This document shows, one piece after another, positions 47,531-58,578 of a stretch of DNA of 64,000 nucleotides. Each line of letters starts with the position of its first letter. Positions within the stretch are counted from its first letter, which is position 1. Made by a program: the position numbers and the translations under genes. The notes below the pieces were generated by a model that saw only the letters and a list, made by a program, of their open reading frames with translations, ran no database searches and had not been told where the DNA came from. The DNA is from an uncultured Methanobrevibacter sp. GTDB taxonomy: Archaea > Methanobacteriota > Methanobacteria > Methanobacteriales > Methanobacteriaceae. The stretch is taken from the NCBI RefSeq assembly GCF_902771435.1, contig NZ_CACXXB010000017.1, positions 1 through 64,000 on the forward strand, written 5' to 3'.

Positions 47531-48223
47531 ATGGCTGATGTGAGTGCAGGTGTTGAATATAAAATCAATGTAGATGGAAATTCTTTCTTATTGGACAGTA
47601 AGAAATATCAGCTTTTAGAATACATTTTGGACACTGGCTCTTTAACTCAAGCAGCAAAGGCTATTAATGTTTCTTACAGAACTGCCCTAAACTACATTGA
47701 GAAAATTGAATCAACACTAAACGTTAAAATTGTAAATACAACTAAAGGTGGAAAAGGTGGGGGTGGAGGAACTACCCTTACTGAAGAAGGATATTCTATA
47801 TTAAAAGAATGTAAAAAGATTAACGCAATTATGGAACTTCATAAGGACGTTAATGAAATAGAAGCTGAAATTGTCGATGTTGATACTGTTAAAGGCGTAA
47901 TGACAATTAAGATGAACGAGTTCATGATCAATGCTCCTTTAAACAGGAAATATGAAATTGGAGATAGGATACTGGCATTAATCAGTTATGACAATATCTT
48001 TTTGATGCTGGAACCGCAGACTTCAAGCATACGCAATATTCTTAAGGGCCAGATAGTTGAAATGAAACTTGAAAATGAGATTATTCGCGTCAAAGTAAAT
48101 GTTGGCGGAGTTACATTATGCTCAGACATTACAGTTTCTGCAGAAAAGGAATTAAATCTTAACATTGGAAAAGAGGTATATGTTGGATTTAAGGCAATGT
48201 CTGTTGCCACTCTAAAGTTATGA
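47531..48223 (+). CDS. modE: ModE-type molybdate/tungstate-responsive regulator
   Basis: 230 residues from the ATG at 47531 (GGGGGAT upstream). Residues 1-105 are a LysR-like winged HTH (SLTQAAKAINVSYRTALNYIE), including a Gly-rich loop GGKGGGGGTTLTEEG normal for ModE. Residues 110-230 hold Mop/TOBE-like oxyanion domains (SIRNILKGQIVEM...VYVGFKAMSVATL). It probably senses molybdate or tungstate for formylmethanofuran dehydrogenase or uptake genes. The ferredoxin gene begins 10 bases after its stop. Confidence 0.85.
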   Translation: MADVSAGVEYKINVDGNSFLLDSKKYQLLEYILDTGSLTQAAKAINVSYRTALNYIEKIESTLNVKIVNTTKGGKGGGGGTTLTEEGYSILKECKKINAIMELHKDVNEIEAEIVDVDTVKGVMTIKMNEFMINAPLNRKYEIGDRILALISYDNIFLMLEPQTSSIRNILKGQIVEMKLENEIIRVKVNVGGVTLCSDITVSAEKELNLNIGKEVYVGFKAMSVATLKL

Positions 48224-48233
48224 GGATGATTTG

Positions 48234-48434
48234 ATGTTACAGATTTTAGTTGATGAAGATAAATGTATTGCTTGCGGTAAATGTGAAGAGATTTGTCCAA
48301 AATCTGCTAAAATTTGGAAAATCACTAACGTTGCACATATATTGGATTTAAGATATTGTCATGTTTGTACACTATGTGCAATGGAATGCCCTACAAACTG
48401 CATTAAAATTATACGTCCGGGCGAAGATGCTTGA
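48234..48434 (+). CDS. 2[4Fe-4S] ferredoxin
   Basis: 66 residues from the ATG at 48234 (GAGGATGA upstream). Two full cluster motifs: Cys11-14-17-21 and Cys42-45-48-52. Low-potential electron carrier; the partner is unknown. It is tightly linked to modE, so a role with a molybdenum or tungsten enzyme is a guess. Confidence 0.9.
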   Translation: MLQILVDEDKCIACGKCEEICPKSAKIWKITNVAHILDLRYCHVCTLCAMECPTNCIKIIRPGEDA

Positions 48435-48473
48435 ATGCTTAAAGGTAAAATCAATTTAAATATAGGTTAGATT

Positions 48474-49052
48474 ATGACAAGAAATTCTAATGTTTCAAGA
48501 AAAACTTCAGAAACAGAAATTGCTATAAAGATGAATCTCGACGGCAGTGGGGATTACAATATTTCTACAGGAGTGAATTTTTTTAATCACATGCTGGAAT
48601 CCTTTTCAAAGCACAGTATGATTGATTTGGATGTTCAAGCCGTCGGTGACATTGAGATAGATGACCACCACACCATTGAGGATGTTGGAATATTGCTTGG
48701 TGAAGCATTCAGTGAAGCTATTGGTGATAAGAAAGGAATTAAAAGAATGGCACACGCCATTGTTCCTATGGATGAATCTGTAGCTACCGTTGCAATTGAT
48801 ATAAGCGGACGTAGCTATTGCAATATGAATCTTAACTTTAAAAATGAAAAGATTGGCGACATGACTTCAGATATACTGATTCACTTTTTCGAATCCTTTG
48901 CAGGCAGTGCAAAAGTAAATATTTACGGCACTGTTGAAGGAGTTAATGATCATCATAAGGCTGAAGCTATTTTTAAGGCATTTGCAAAGTCTTTAAAAGA
49001 AGCAATTAAAGTGGAACATGATCAGATTCCATCTACAAAAGGAGTATTATAA
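48474..49052 (+). CDS. hisB: Imidazoleglycerol-phosphate dehydratase
   Basis: Histidine pathway enzyme, monofunctional, 192 residues. The two metal-binding repeats DDHHTIED and NDHHKAEA carry the His ligands for Mn. It stands near modE-ferredoxin without the other his genes (hisD is at 12.4 kb). Confidence 0.96.
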   Translation: MTRNSNVSRKTSETEIAIKMNLDGSGDYNISTGVNFFNHMLESFSKHSMIDLDVQAVGDIEIDDHHTIEDVGILLGEAFSEAIGDKKGIKRMAHAIVPMDESVATVAIDISGRSYCNMNLNFKNEKIGDMTSDILIHFFESFAGSAKVNIYGTVEGVNDHHKAEAIFKAFAKSLKEAIKVEHDQIPSTKGVL

Positions 49053-49080
49053 CTCCAATACTTTTTCTTTTTTTCTTTGG
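49043..49080 (+). terminator. hisB terminator
   Basis: AGTATT (49043-49048) pairs with AATACT (49056-49061) over the stop codon, followed by T-runs. Confidence 0.6.
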
Positions 49081-49232
49081 GCTATTTGATGGCCATTTTA
49101 ATTTTTTTTACTTATTTATAAAATTAATAGCATTCATAGTGTTATTAAATTAATATTAATTTCATATTGGGTGCAATATATTTAAAAATCAGTTATTGAT
49201 GGGAAATGGTCTGTTTTTCGATTGTCGGCTTT

Positions 49233-49270
49233 AAAAAATAAAAAAAATAAAAGTAGTAAGAATACTACTT
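49233..49270 (-). terminator. mtd terminator
   Basis: A perfect 8-bp stem (49251-49258 with 49263-49270, 4-base loop) overlaps the mtd stop. On the minus strand it is followed by a T-rich run. Confidence 0.75.
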
Positions 49271-50052
49271 ATTGTGGTTTTGAGATTAACTCAGTTTTAC
49301 AACCAGGGTTACCTTCTTTCATGTGAGGGGTTCTTAAAACTGTGTCGTTTGCTTTTTCGATTTCTCTTGCTTCTTGTGCTAATTTAGCAGCGCATGCAGC
49401 AATTTCGTGAGCAGCAGCTACTAATGGGATGAAGTTTTCGAAACCTCATTTCGTAAGCAGCAATAGCTTTTGCTTTTGCGTATGGGTTTGCGAATCCGCC
49501 AGCTTCTGCAGCTTTTTCAGCAGTAACGATGAGTTTAGGTAATTCGATTGCTTCTCCAGCGTCAGCTTGAGCGATTACAGCGTCGATAGTTTTTTGAACT
49601 AATCTTAAAGCACCGGTTTCAGCTAATACTTTTAAGATGTCGGAGTTGAAGATAGCCATTTCAGTTGGGTCTAACCATTCTCTTTTAGCACCAATCATTG
49701 GGTCGGACATAACGATGATGTAACCTAAGCCTTGTTCATCCATTTCGTCCTTTTTACCTTTACCAGGTGCGTCACCAATGATAATAGCAGGAACATCTTT
49801 TTCAGATAATAATTCTCTTGCTTTAGCTGGTCCAGGAGCTCCTGGGTTTGGGCTAATGAAAATTGCGAAATCAGGTTCGAAAGCGTCTATTTTAGGAACA
49901 ACGTCTTCTACTTGTTCTGGGTTCATTTTTGCTCCAGATCCAAAGGTTCTTACATCGATATTTGGTCTGTCTGCTCTTTCGTCTAACAATAGGTCAATTA
50001 CTGGTGAAGTACCAATATTACCACTTTTAATAATAGCAATTTTAACTACCAT
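49269..50052 (-). pseudogene. mtd: F420-dependent methylenetetrahydromethanopterin dehydrogenase, disrupted by internal deletion/frameshift
   Basis: Mtd catalyses reversible reduction of methenyl- to methylene-H4MPT with F420H2, a core step of CO2-reducing methanogenesis. Residues 1-202 (VKIAIIKSGNIGTSPV ... KAIAAYEM) are normal. Then the frame shifts at about 49446 and ends after 20 foreign residues at 49384. The true C-terminus continues in another frame (GFENFIPLVAAAHEIAACAAK ... ELISKPQ, split here) to the stop at 49269. N- and C-parts sum to about 260 residues against about 275 usual. Roughly 16 residues are therefore missing at the junction, with a deletion length not divisible by 3. 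A GGAGAT site and a TATA-like box are intact. It is either a real lesion or an assembly error; such a gene is expected to be needed unless Hmd substitutes. Confidence 0.85.
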
Positions 50053-50319
50053 AATTAAATCTCCTTTTTCGATATTTATAATTTTAATTCAGAAACTATT
50101 TAAATTTTATTATTTACGATTTTTAAGCATTGTATAAATTATTTTAATGAATATTGTTTAATATTCTATTTGATTAGATAAAAAAATATACATTTCGATA
50201 TATTTTTGAAAATTTATTGAGTAAAAATAAGTTAGAAAAGCCAAAATTTCAAAGAAAATTTGTACCGAAAATATGGAGTGTGGTAACTAATATGAAAAAT
50301 TTTTAAAAATTAGAATAAG

Positions 50320-50391
50320 TGGTTCCGACGAGACTCGAACTCGTGATCCCCTCCTTGTAAGGGAGGTATCATACCACTAGACCACGGAACC
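50320..50391 (-). tRNA. tRNA-Val (anticodon UAC)
   Basis: The reverse strand folds into a full cloverleaf. The acceptor is GGTTCCG/CGGAACC with discriminator A. The D arm contains GTGGTCTAGTGGTATGA, the anticodon stem is CCTCC/GGAGG around loop CTTACAA, and the T arm has GAGTTCGAGTCTC. CCA is not encoded. No intron. Confidence 0.95.
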
Positions 50392-50413
50392 AACAAATAT
50401 TATTATGAATTTT

Positions 50414-50428
50414 CTATTATATATACCT
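50414..50428 (-). promoter_or_regulatory. Promoter of tRNA-Val
   Basis: On the minus strand AGGTATATATAATAG, a strong TATA box with BRE-like purines, is centred about 30 bases before the tRNA 5' end. Confidence 0.6.
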
Positions 50429-50514
50429 TTCTATTTTGACAATTTTTGTTAAGAAAATTATATTAATATAAAATATTATATCTATACTTATAAAAAAAAA
50501 TTTGAAGTGATATA

Positions 50515-51438
50515 ATGGCATGGGACGATAAAGAAACTAAAGTTTGGATGGACGGAGAATTTGTTGAATGGAAAGATGCAAACATTTCAGTACTTTCTCA
50601 CGTTGTTCATTATGGTACTAGTGTTTTTGAAGGCATTCGTGCATATGAAAACGAAAATGGTGTAGCAGTATTTCGCCTAAAAGAACATGTACAACGTTTA
50701 TTTGATTCTGCAAAAATTTATAAGATTGATATTCCGTATACACAGGAAGAAGTTGAAGAAGCTATTTTAGAAACTCTTCGTGTCAATGATTTAGGAGCAT
50801 GTTACATACGCCCAATCGTATTTAGAGGATATGGAGAATTAGGAGTAAACCCATTAGGCTGTCCTGTTAATGTAGTAATCGCCGCCTGGGAATGGGGATC
50901 CTACCTTGGAGAAGAAGGAATGGCAAATGGTGTAGACATTGGTGTTTCATCATGGAGAAAACCGGCACCGGATACTTTCCCTGCACTTGCAAAATGTGGT
51001 GCAAACTACATGAACTCCCAGTTAGCCAAACTCGAAGCCATAGACAATGGATTCGATGAAGCAATCATGCTTGATTATGAAGGACATGTTTCAGAAGGTA
51101 GTGGGGAAAACATTTTCCTTGTTGAAAATGGAAAGTTATTCACTCCGTCAATGTCCTCATCCAACCTCAGGGGAATTACCAGAGATTCCATCATGACCAT
51201 TGCACGTGACTTAGGATATGAAGTAGTTGAGGAAGTCATTTCAAGAGAAAGATTATACTCTGCAGATGAAGTATTTTTCACAGGAACCGCAGCTGAAGTA
51301 ACTCCAATCCGTTCAATTGACCACAGACAAATAGGCATTGGAAGAAGAGGTCCTGTTTCCGAAAAATTACAAACAGCATTCTTTGATCTTGTCGAAGCTA
51401 AAGTTGAAGATAAATACGGCTGGTTAAGTTATATCTAA
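50515..51438 (+). CDS. ilvE: Branched-chain amino acid aminotransferase
   Basis: Fold-type IV PLP enzyme doing the last step of Val, Ile and Leu synthesis with glutamate as donor. 307 residues. Lys160 ([13 protein letters not shown]) binds [16 protein letters not shown] and [10 protein letters not shown] are family signatures. An AGTGAT site precedes the ATG. It is followed after 12 bases by uppP. Confidence 0.96.
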   Translation: MAWDDKETKVWMDGEFVEWKDANISVLSHVVHYGTSVFEGIRAYENENGVAVFRLKEHVQRLFDSAKIYKIDIPYTQEEVEEAILETLRVNDLGACYIRPIVFRGYGELGVNPLGCPVNVVIAAWEWGSYLGEEGMANGVDIGVSSWRKPAPDTFPALAKCGANYMNSQLAKLEAIDNGFDEAIMLDYEGHVSEGSGENIFLVENGKLFTPSMSSSNLRGITRDSIMTIARDLGYEVVEEVISRERLYSADEVFFTGTAAEVTPIRSIDHRQIGIGRRGPVSEKLQTAFFDLVEAKVEDKYGWLSYI

Positions 51439-51450
51439 GCGGTGTAATCT

Positions 51451-52284
51451 ATGGATATAATTCAGGGAATTATAATCGGTATTGTTCAGGGTCTGACTGA
51501 ATTTTTGCCGGTTAGTAGTTCAGCTCATTTGGTGTTTATCCAAAACATATTGGGTGTTGAAAGCTCTCTCGCTTTCGATACTTTTCTTCATTTGGGGTCT
51601 CTACTTGCAGTCTTATGGTTCTTTAGAGGAGATATCATTAAAATGATTTTATCCTGGATAAGCAGTATTCAGGACATTATCCAGGGAAGATTCAGGCAAG
51701 GTTTAATCGATGATCCTTATAAAAGACTTGCGTGGTATGTTATTTTAGCAACTATTCCTGTCGCTATTGTGGGAGTATTGTTTGATGATGCTGTGGAGTC
51801 ACTGTTTGCCGGCGCATTATACGTTCCTGCATTTTTCCTGTTCGTAACCGGTACAATACTTTACCTGTCTCAAAGAATGACAAGCGGTCAAATTAATTTA
51901 AAAAATATTGGACCTAAGGAATCATTATTCATGGGTTTAGGTCAGGCATGTGCAGTCTTACCTGGTCTTTCACGTTCAGGTACAACAATCGCAGCAGGTC
52001 TTGTAATGGGACTTGACAAGGAATTTGCAGCCAAATTCAGTTTTATTTTATCAATTCCCGCTATTTTGGGCGCTTTTGTATTGCAGCTTAAAGACATCGG
52101 CGGGGCAATGGATGCGAACTTCCTGCCTGTAATTTTAGGTTTCATTGCAGCATTTGTTGCTGGATACGCAGCTATTAAATGGATGCTTGAATTAATTCAA
52201 AAAAGAAGTTTGGACATTTTCGCTTACTACTGCTGGATAGTGGGCATAGTTGTATTCATGGGCTCAATAGCTCATATATTTTAG
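51451..52284 (+). CDS. uppP: Undecaprenyl-diphosphatase (BacA/UppP)
   Basis: Recycles the polyprenyl carrier of wall and glycan synthesis by dephosphorylation. 277 residues, about 8 membrane helices. GLTEFLPVSSSAHL near the start and PGLSRSGTTIAAGL in the middle are the two catalytic boxes. It is probably co-transcribed with ilvE by closeness alone. It supports a lipid-linked pseudomurein or glycoprotein pathway. Confidence 0.96.
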   Translation: MDIIQGIIIGIVQGLTEFLPVSSSAHLVFIQNILGVESSLAFDTFLHLGSLLAVLWFFRGDIIKMILSWISSIQDIIQGRFRQGLIDDPYKRLAWYVILATIPVAIVGVLFDDAVESLFAGALYVPAFFLFVTGTILYLSQRMTSGQINLKNIGPKESLFMGLGQACAVLPGLSRSGTTIAAGLVMGLDKEFAAKFSFILSIPAILGAFVLQLKDIGGAMDANFLPVILGFIAAFVAGYAAIKWMLELIQKRSLDIFAYYCWIVGIVVFMGSIAHIF

Positions 52285-52299
52285 ATGTAATTGTAATTC

Positions 52300-52336
52300 A
52301 AAAAAAAATAAATCAATTATCATATGATAATTGATT
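52300..52336 (-). terminator. Perfect palindrome/T-run terminator of the adhesin at 52.3-54.4 kb
   Basis: 52311-52336 is a perfect 26-base palindrome (AATCAATTATCAT and its complement). Read on the minus strand it is followed by a T-run. It overlaps the adhesin stop codon. uppP on the other strand may share it. Confidence 0.75.
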
Positions 52337-54362
52337 ATGCAATTACTTTAATTTTTTTGGTTAAGGTAGTGGTTCCATAAGTCTTAGTTGACTTGAAACC
52401 TACTTTAACGGTATATTTTTTATTTGCTTTTAGGTTAATAGTGATTTTTGCCTGTCCTTTGGCATTTGTTGTTTTGATAAAAGTTTTACCGTTGAGTTTA
52501 AACTTAACTTTAACATGCTTTATCGGTTTTTTATCTGCATTTTTAAAAGTGACAACAAATTTTCCTTTTTTGCGTATTGTAGTTTTTGAAGCTTTAATGA
52601 TTGGTTTGACTACTTTAACTTTTATGGTTTTGCTGTTCCCGGTATAGTATTTATTTCCTTTGTAGGTAACTTTTACATTGAATGTTTTAGGTGCATCCTT
52701 AATTTTAAAACGGGCTATTCCGTCATCATCAGTATATGCACTATATGTTTTACCTCCCATTTTAATTGATACCTTTTCACCGACAATGCCTTCTTTATAA
52801 CAGTTCAGTAAGCTTACAGATAACTTTTTGGTGCTTTTATAGTATTTTGTAAAATCCTTTACACTCAATGTTGAATATTTTGAGTCCACATCCAATTTCA
52901 ATATCTGGTTGTCGATTTTTGCATAAACCTCATCGTCATTCTCTTCAGGCTTAATATTAAATGTTGCAGCACCATTCACCAATTTTTTTGTAATGGTTTT
53001 TGAAGATGTGTAAACTGTAACTTCTAAAGGAAGATTAATGCCTTCATTTAATTTGAGGATCTCTTTTGTTTCATTGTCAAAGTAATAATTTAAATCTACA
53101 GTTAGAATATTATTCCTATTTTTATAAACAATGCCGTTATCTGATGAAAATGTCATGACCAGCCATCTGGAAGCGTTGATTTTTTCAGGTCTATGATCAC
53201 TGCTGTGCGGAGAGTAATAATAGGTGCTTACGTTGTTTTGTCCCCACCAGCAGTATAGTGCAGTTGCATTATCATCCAATGCAATGTCTCCAAAATATCT
53301 GTCTTTTATAATGTAGTTTCCAACAATTGCACATTTTTCCATGATGAGCTCGGTGTCTTTGAAGTTGTTGGTTACCGCTCCAAGGTATCCTGCATGATTT
53401 TTTTCAAAAATGGAATTATAAACTTTTGTAATAACATGCTGGCCGCTTGGCGGTGCTAAAATTGCCGCTGCATAATATTTGACATCATTATATCCGAAAT
53501 AACTATTGTTTATGACCGCATAATTATGATTGCTTATGGCTCCCGCAGTATAGTTTGTAGTCAAATATTCGAATCTGCAGTTGTTGATTGTTGCATTTCC
53601 AAGGTTTAACAGTGCTGCTGCTGAGTAAACCACAAAATTCCTTGAAAATATGCATCCGTCAAGGTTTAATTTTCCGTTAGATGCAATACAACACCCTACA
53701 CTTTCCTGTGCAGTCATAACGTTTTGAGTAAAATTGGAATTTCTGATGATGGTTTGCCCGATTGTATAAATAACTCCTCCATATTGAACTGCAGTATTGT
53801 TTATAAAACATGTATTTTCAATAGTCAATGTTCCAAAATTATTGTATATGGCTCCCCCATTGAGATATCCTTGAGAATTTCTTAAAATACAATTTTCAAT
53901 TATAATTTGTCCGCCTTCATTATAAATCAGCCCTCCATTGTCAGTTAAATTACCATTTGTTAATGTAAGATTAATTAAAGTTAATTTGCTGTTTGAATTC
54001 ATTGCAAATAATCTTCCGGATAATTCACAGTCAATTATTGTATTCTCTTTTGATTTGCCGATAAGAGTAACTGATTTGTCTAATGAAATGTTTCTGTTGT
54101 CTTCACCCACATAACGGCCATCATTTAGGTATATTGTAGAATCATTCGAAGTGTAATCTATAGCATGTCTTAAGCTATTGTAAGGATTTCCCTGACTTCC
54201 ATCACCTAAATGGTCATTGCCGTCTGGCGAAATATATGCTTCAGATGTATCTGAACTTGTAATATTAGTATTAATATCGTCTATTGCACTAACACAGTTT
54301 ATTGATGTAATTATTGATAAAATTACTAAAATAAGCAATATTTGTTTATATCGTCTATTCAT
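52335..54362 (-). CDS. Adhesin-like protein with beta-helix and Lys-rich Ig-like tail
   Basis: 675 residues from the ATG at 54362 with a GGAGGGTA site. Signal peptide residues 1-26 (NRRYKQILLILVIL ... CVSA). Residues 50-370 form a right-handed beta-helix with 'YNNFGTL' and 'GGAIYN' turns, as in polymorphic outer-membrane-type repeats. Residues 390-675 are Ig-like domains; the final two are Lys-rich (KTTIRKKGKFVVTF, HVKVKFKLNGKTF). There is no membrane tail or sortase motif. Same architecture as the protein at 31.4-33.6 kb. Ligand unknown. Confidence 0.83.
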   Translation of the reverse strand: MNRRYKQILLILVILSIITSINCVSAIDDINTNITSSDTSEAYISPDGNDHLGDGSQGNPYNSLRHAIDYTSNDSTIYLNDGRYVGEDNRNISLDKSVTLIGKSKENTIIDCELSGRLFAMNSNSKLTLINLTLTNGNLTDNGGLIYNEGGQIIIENCILRNSQGYLNGGAIYNNFGTLTIENTCFINNTAVQYGGVIYTIGQTIIRNSNFTQNVMTAQESVGCCIASNGKLNLDGCIFSRNFVVYSAAALLNLGNATINNCRFEYLTTNYTAGAISNHNYAVINNSYFGYNDVKYYAAAILAPPSGQHVITKVYNSIFEKNHAGYLGAVTNNFKDTELIMEKCAIVGNYIIKDRYFGDIALDDNATALYCWWGQNNVSTYYYSPHSSDHRPEKINASRWLVMTFSSDNGIVYKNRNNILTVDLNYYFDNETKEILKLNEGINLPLEVTVYTSSKTITKKLVNGAATFNIKPEENDDEVYAKIDNQILKLDVDSKYSTLSVKDFTKYYKSTKKLSVSLLNCYKEGIVGEKVSIKMGGKTYSAYTDDDGIARFKIKDAPKTFNVKVTYKGNKYYTGNSKTIKVKVVKPIIKASKTTIRKKGKFVVTFKNADKKPIKHVKVKFKLNGKTFIKTTNAKGQAKITINLKANKKYTVKVGFKSTKTYGTTTLTKKIKVIA

Positions 54363-54509
54363 TTTACCCTCCTTGTATAAGAATGTTCTTATCGATAGTA
54401 ATTTTGTAGAATAAAATTAATAAAGATATCTAATGGGGGTGTAAAATGGTTGATCTGTGAAAAATTTTTGGTGATGATATAAATTAAAAAAAGGTTTAGA
54501 GAAATATCT

Positions 54510-55577
54510 CTAATTGCATACCTTTTCTATTCTTTTTCTAAGTTTTTCAACGGAATTTCCTAAAACGAGTGCAGTGTACATGGCTCCTCCGGCTCCTGCG
54601 CCCTCTTTAACAAATCCTTTCAGGTAATTTTTCAAACCGCCATGCTCTGATTCTTCAAATCTCGGATTCACTACATTAACGGTAATGTTATCGTCAATCT
54701 GTTTCAATATTCCGAAGAGGTCTGCGGTTTCATCGCCCGCTACAAATACTGTAGTGGCCAGGTTGATTCTTGAAAAGTCAAAGTTAGGCTGTACTGATTT
54801 TACAATGGCACAGACTGCAGCCATCTGTGTTCCTCCTGCCAAAATAATCGGAATATCAGAACCCAGTACGATTCCTGCCATTGCAGCTAATGTAGGGTCT
54901 CCAACTGCTCCGATGGCCTGCATTGCATCAATGTCATCTTTTTCAGGGTCAAGCCCTGCATTTTTCAATCCTTCATCGACGACTTTTGTTTTCATGTCAT
55001 GAGGATTGTGGGGCATGCTGCCGCTGACTTTTTCATTTGCATCATAACCCAAAGCTCTTAAGACTCCTAACGCGGTGGTAGTTCCTGCAGCAATGCTTTC
55101 TCCGATAATTAGCATTTCATGTCTTCTTGACAACTCAGCACCCAAATCTTTTGCATTTTCAAATATTTCTAACGGATTTAAAACTCCTTTACCTGTTCTA
55201 ATGTCTCTTCCGTAGTCTTTTCCGAGATGGACATATTCAACGTCAGGCTTAATTTTGGAACCGGCATCAACAATGACGAATGGGATATTTGCAAGTTGCA
55301 GTGCAGCTTTAGTAAGTCTTGCAGGTGTCGGTGCCGCTTCATCACCCACTACGGTTTCAGCAGGCGCTTCACAGCATCTTACTTCGCCTAAAATCATAAA
55401 TTCGGCATCTGAAGCGGGAGTGTATTCTGTCAGGTCCGCTGATGGGCCTGCTCCTGAAATTCCTTCAATCAATGAGGTTTCAGTAGTTCCAATTGTAAGT
55501 AAAAATACCGGATCATCACATTTCTGAAGCATTTTGGTTAATTCTTCAGATCCGTAAGTTGTAATTCCATCAATCAT
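54510..55577 (-). CDS. CobT-like nicotinate-nucleotide phosphoribosyltransferase (UPF0284/TIGR00303)
   Basis: 355 residues from the ATG at 55577 (AAGGTGA 5 bases upstream; GTG at 55586 is an alternative). Conserved segments are ISGAGPSADLTEYTPASDAE, GESIAAGTTTALGVLRALGY and ILAGGTQMAAV. Archaeal members are thought to activate the lower-ligand base for cobamide synthesis, but direct proof is thin. The start overlaps the end of the upstream gene by 8 bases. Confidence 0.8.
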   Translation of the reverse strand: MIDGITTYGSEELTKMLQKCDDPVFLLTIGTTETSLIEGISGAGPSADLTEYTPASDAEFMILGEVRCCEAPAETVVGDEAAPTPARLTKAALQLANIPFVIVDAGSKIKPDVEYVHLGKDYGRDIRTGKGVLNPLEIFENAKDLGAELSRRHEMLIIGESIAAGTTTALGVLRALGYDANEKVSGSMPHNPHDMKTKVVDEGLKNAGLDPEKDDIDAMQAIGAVGDPTLAAMAGIVLGSDIPIILAGGTQMAAVCAIVKSVQPNFDFSRINLATTVFVAGDETADLFGILKQIDDNITVNVVNPRFEESEHGGLKNYLKGFVKEGAGAGGAMYTALVLGNSVEKLRKRIEKVCN

Positions 55578-56118
55578 TGTTTTCACCTTGTTTTTTCAAC
55601 AAATCAATAATGATTTTATTTTGATTAATAATTTTCTTGTTTTGAATCATGATTTTCTTAAGCATTTCGATTTCCGGAAGTTCATCGTCCCTGTAGAATT
55701 GCTTGCCGTCCCTTGCCCTTGGCGGAATTCTGATCTGGTCTTTTGGAGGCAGTGATGTTTTTTCTTCCATAGGAGGAACTTCCATTTGCTCTTGAGGCGC
55801 TGACTGTTCGTCTGACCTTGGAGGTATGACTCCTCTTGAAGCGCTGTCCTCGTTTGAAACGAAGTCAACATATCTGTGTGTTACCTTATTTTTTGACCTT
55901 TCGTCAAGCAATTCCATCATTCTGTCATCCACTTCTTTAACACCGTGAAGTTGTTCCTGTTCCACCTCATGCAATAATCTTTTTTGAATATTGTAAGCAT
56001 TATAAATTGGAATTCCACGAATTTCACATTCGTTTTTAAACATTTCACTGATGTTAATGTCTCCTGTCAATTTTTTAACTCTTTTCTGTTCCGGAGTATT
56101 CGCACTATAAAATCCCAT
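55570..56118 (-). CDS. Uncharacterised protein with C-terminal coiled coil
   Basis: 182 residues, no signal or membrane helix. Residues 1-85 are helical and charged (FKNECEIRGIPIYNAYNIQKRLLHE, split). Residues 90-140 are Pro/Gln/Glu-rich and probably disordered. Residues 150-178 are an Asn/Lys/Ile coiled coil (MIQNKKIINQNKIIIDLL). It is translationally coupled to the CobT-like gene. I recognise no family; it may be restricted to Methanobacteriales. Confidence 0.65.
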   Translation of the reverse strand: MGFYSANTPEQKRVKKLTGDINISEMFKNECEIRGIPIYNAYNIQKRLLHEVEQEQLHGVKEVDDRMMELLDERSKNKVTHRYVDFVSNEDSASRGVIPPRSDEQSAPQEQMEVPPMEEKTSLPPKDQIRIPPRARDGKQFYRDDELPEIEMLKKIMIQNKKIINQNKIIIDLLKKQGENND

Positions 56119-56197
56119 GTTTTCACATTTGTTTTTTAAATTTAAAAAATATTTTTATATTCTTAATTATTAAATAATATTAATTAAATTTTTTTAG

Positions 56198-57796
<1,599 letters not shown>

Positions 57797-57845
57797 TTTC
57801 ACTTCCAATGGGGCAACCTTATTTTTCAATTTTTAACTGCAAAAA

Positions 57846-58433
57846 CTAGAGTCCGTAAGCCCACATGGCAATCAAAGGTGTAATGTGGCCTTCAATAACG
57901 GCTGCAACAGCCAGTAGGATTACCATAACTACAAATATTGACAGAATATCTTTAAAATCAATATTATGCTCTTTGATCGTGTTTTTAAAATTCCTTTTTT
58001 TGATTATATCAATTTCGATTTTTGTCAACTTAAAGGCGATTGCCAGGGATAATGCTCCTGCGGTGTATTCTAATATGGCATGTGGCAGGATTGTTGAGCA
58101 TGCGAATTTCAAATCAAAACCGAAAACATATCCGATTGAAATTCCATTGAAAACAGTTACTGCAAAGGAAAAAATGGAAAAAATCAATCCGCCAATAATT
58201 GTTAAAAAATCAACGATGAAATTGTGAATGAATAAGCTGATTGAGCTTGAAGCGGTGCTTACATTATTATTGACCGGGTTTGAAGATAGTGCATTTGATA
58301 TGAAATTTAATTTATCGCCATTGTATATGTATCCCATACCTGCACCGATAATGGCCGAAATAAACATTATCAGTATTGCAGTTATTATGACTTTTTTGTT
58401 GCGTTCTATGAATCCTTCTTCAAATAGTTTCAT
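57846..58433 (-). CDS. SpoIIM-like (stage II sporulation protein M, DUF95) membrane protein
   Basis: 195 residues, about 5 membrane helices. PHAILEYTAGALSLAIAFKL is the family core. The family occurs in many archaea with no sporulation; function unknown, possibly membrane or vesicle related. Single gene on the minus strand with no clear ribosome site. Confidence 0.8.
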   Translation of the reverse strand: MKLFEEGFIERNKKVIITAILIMFISAIIGAGMGYIYNGDKLNFISNALSSNPVNNNVSTASSSISLFIHNFIVDFLTIIGGLIFSIFSFAVTVFNGISIGYVFGFDLKFACSTILPHAILEYTAGALSLAIAFKLTKIEIDIIKKRNFKNTIKEHNIDFKDILSIFVVMVILLAVAAVIEGHITPLIAMWAYGL

Positions 58434-58578
58434 AATTATAACTATGTCGAAATAATTATTTAAATTTGAATTTCAATGAGGCGTATCTTTTACATGTCCA
58501 GTCATTGGTTTTTTAAGTTCTGGAAAACATTTTCAAAAACCAACATATATAATAAAAACCACCTTCATATTTAAAAAT

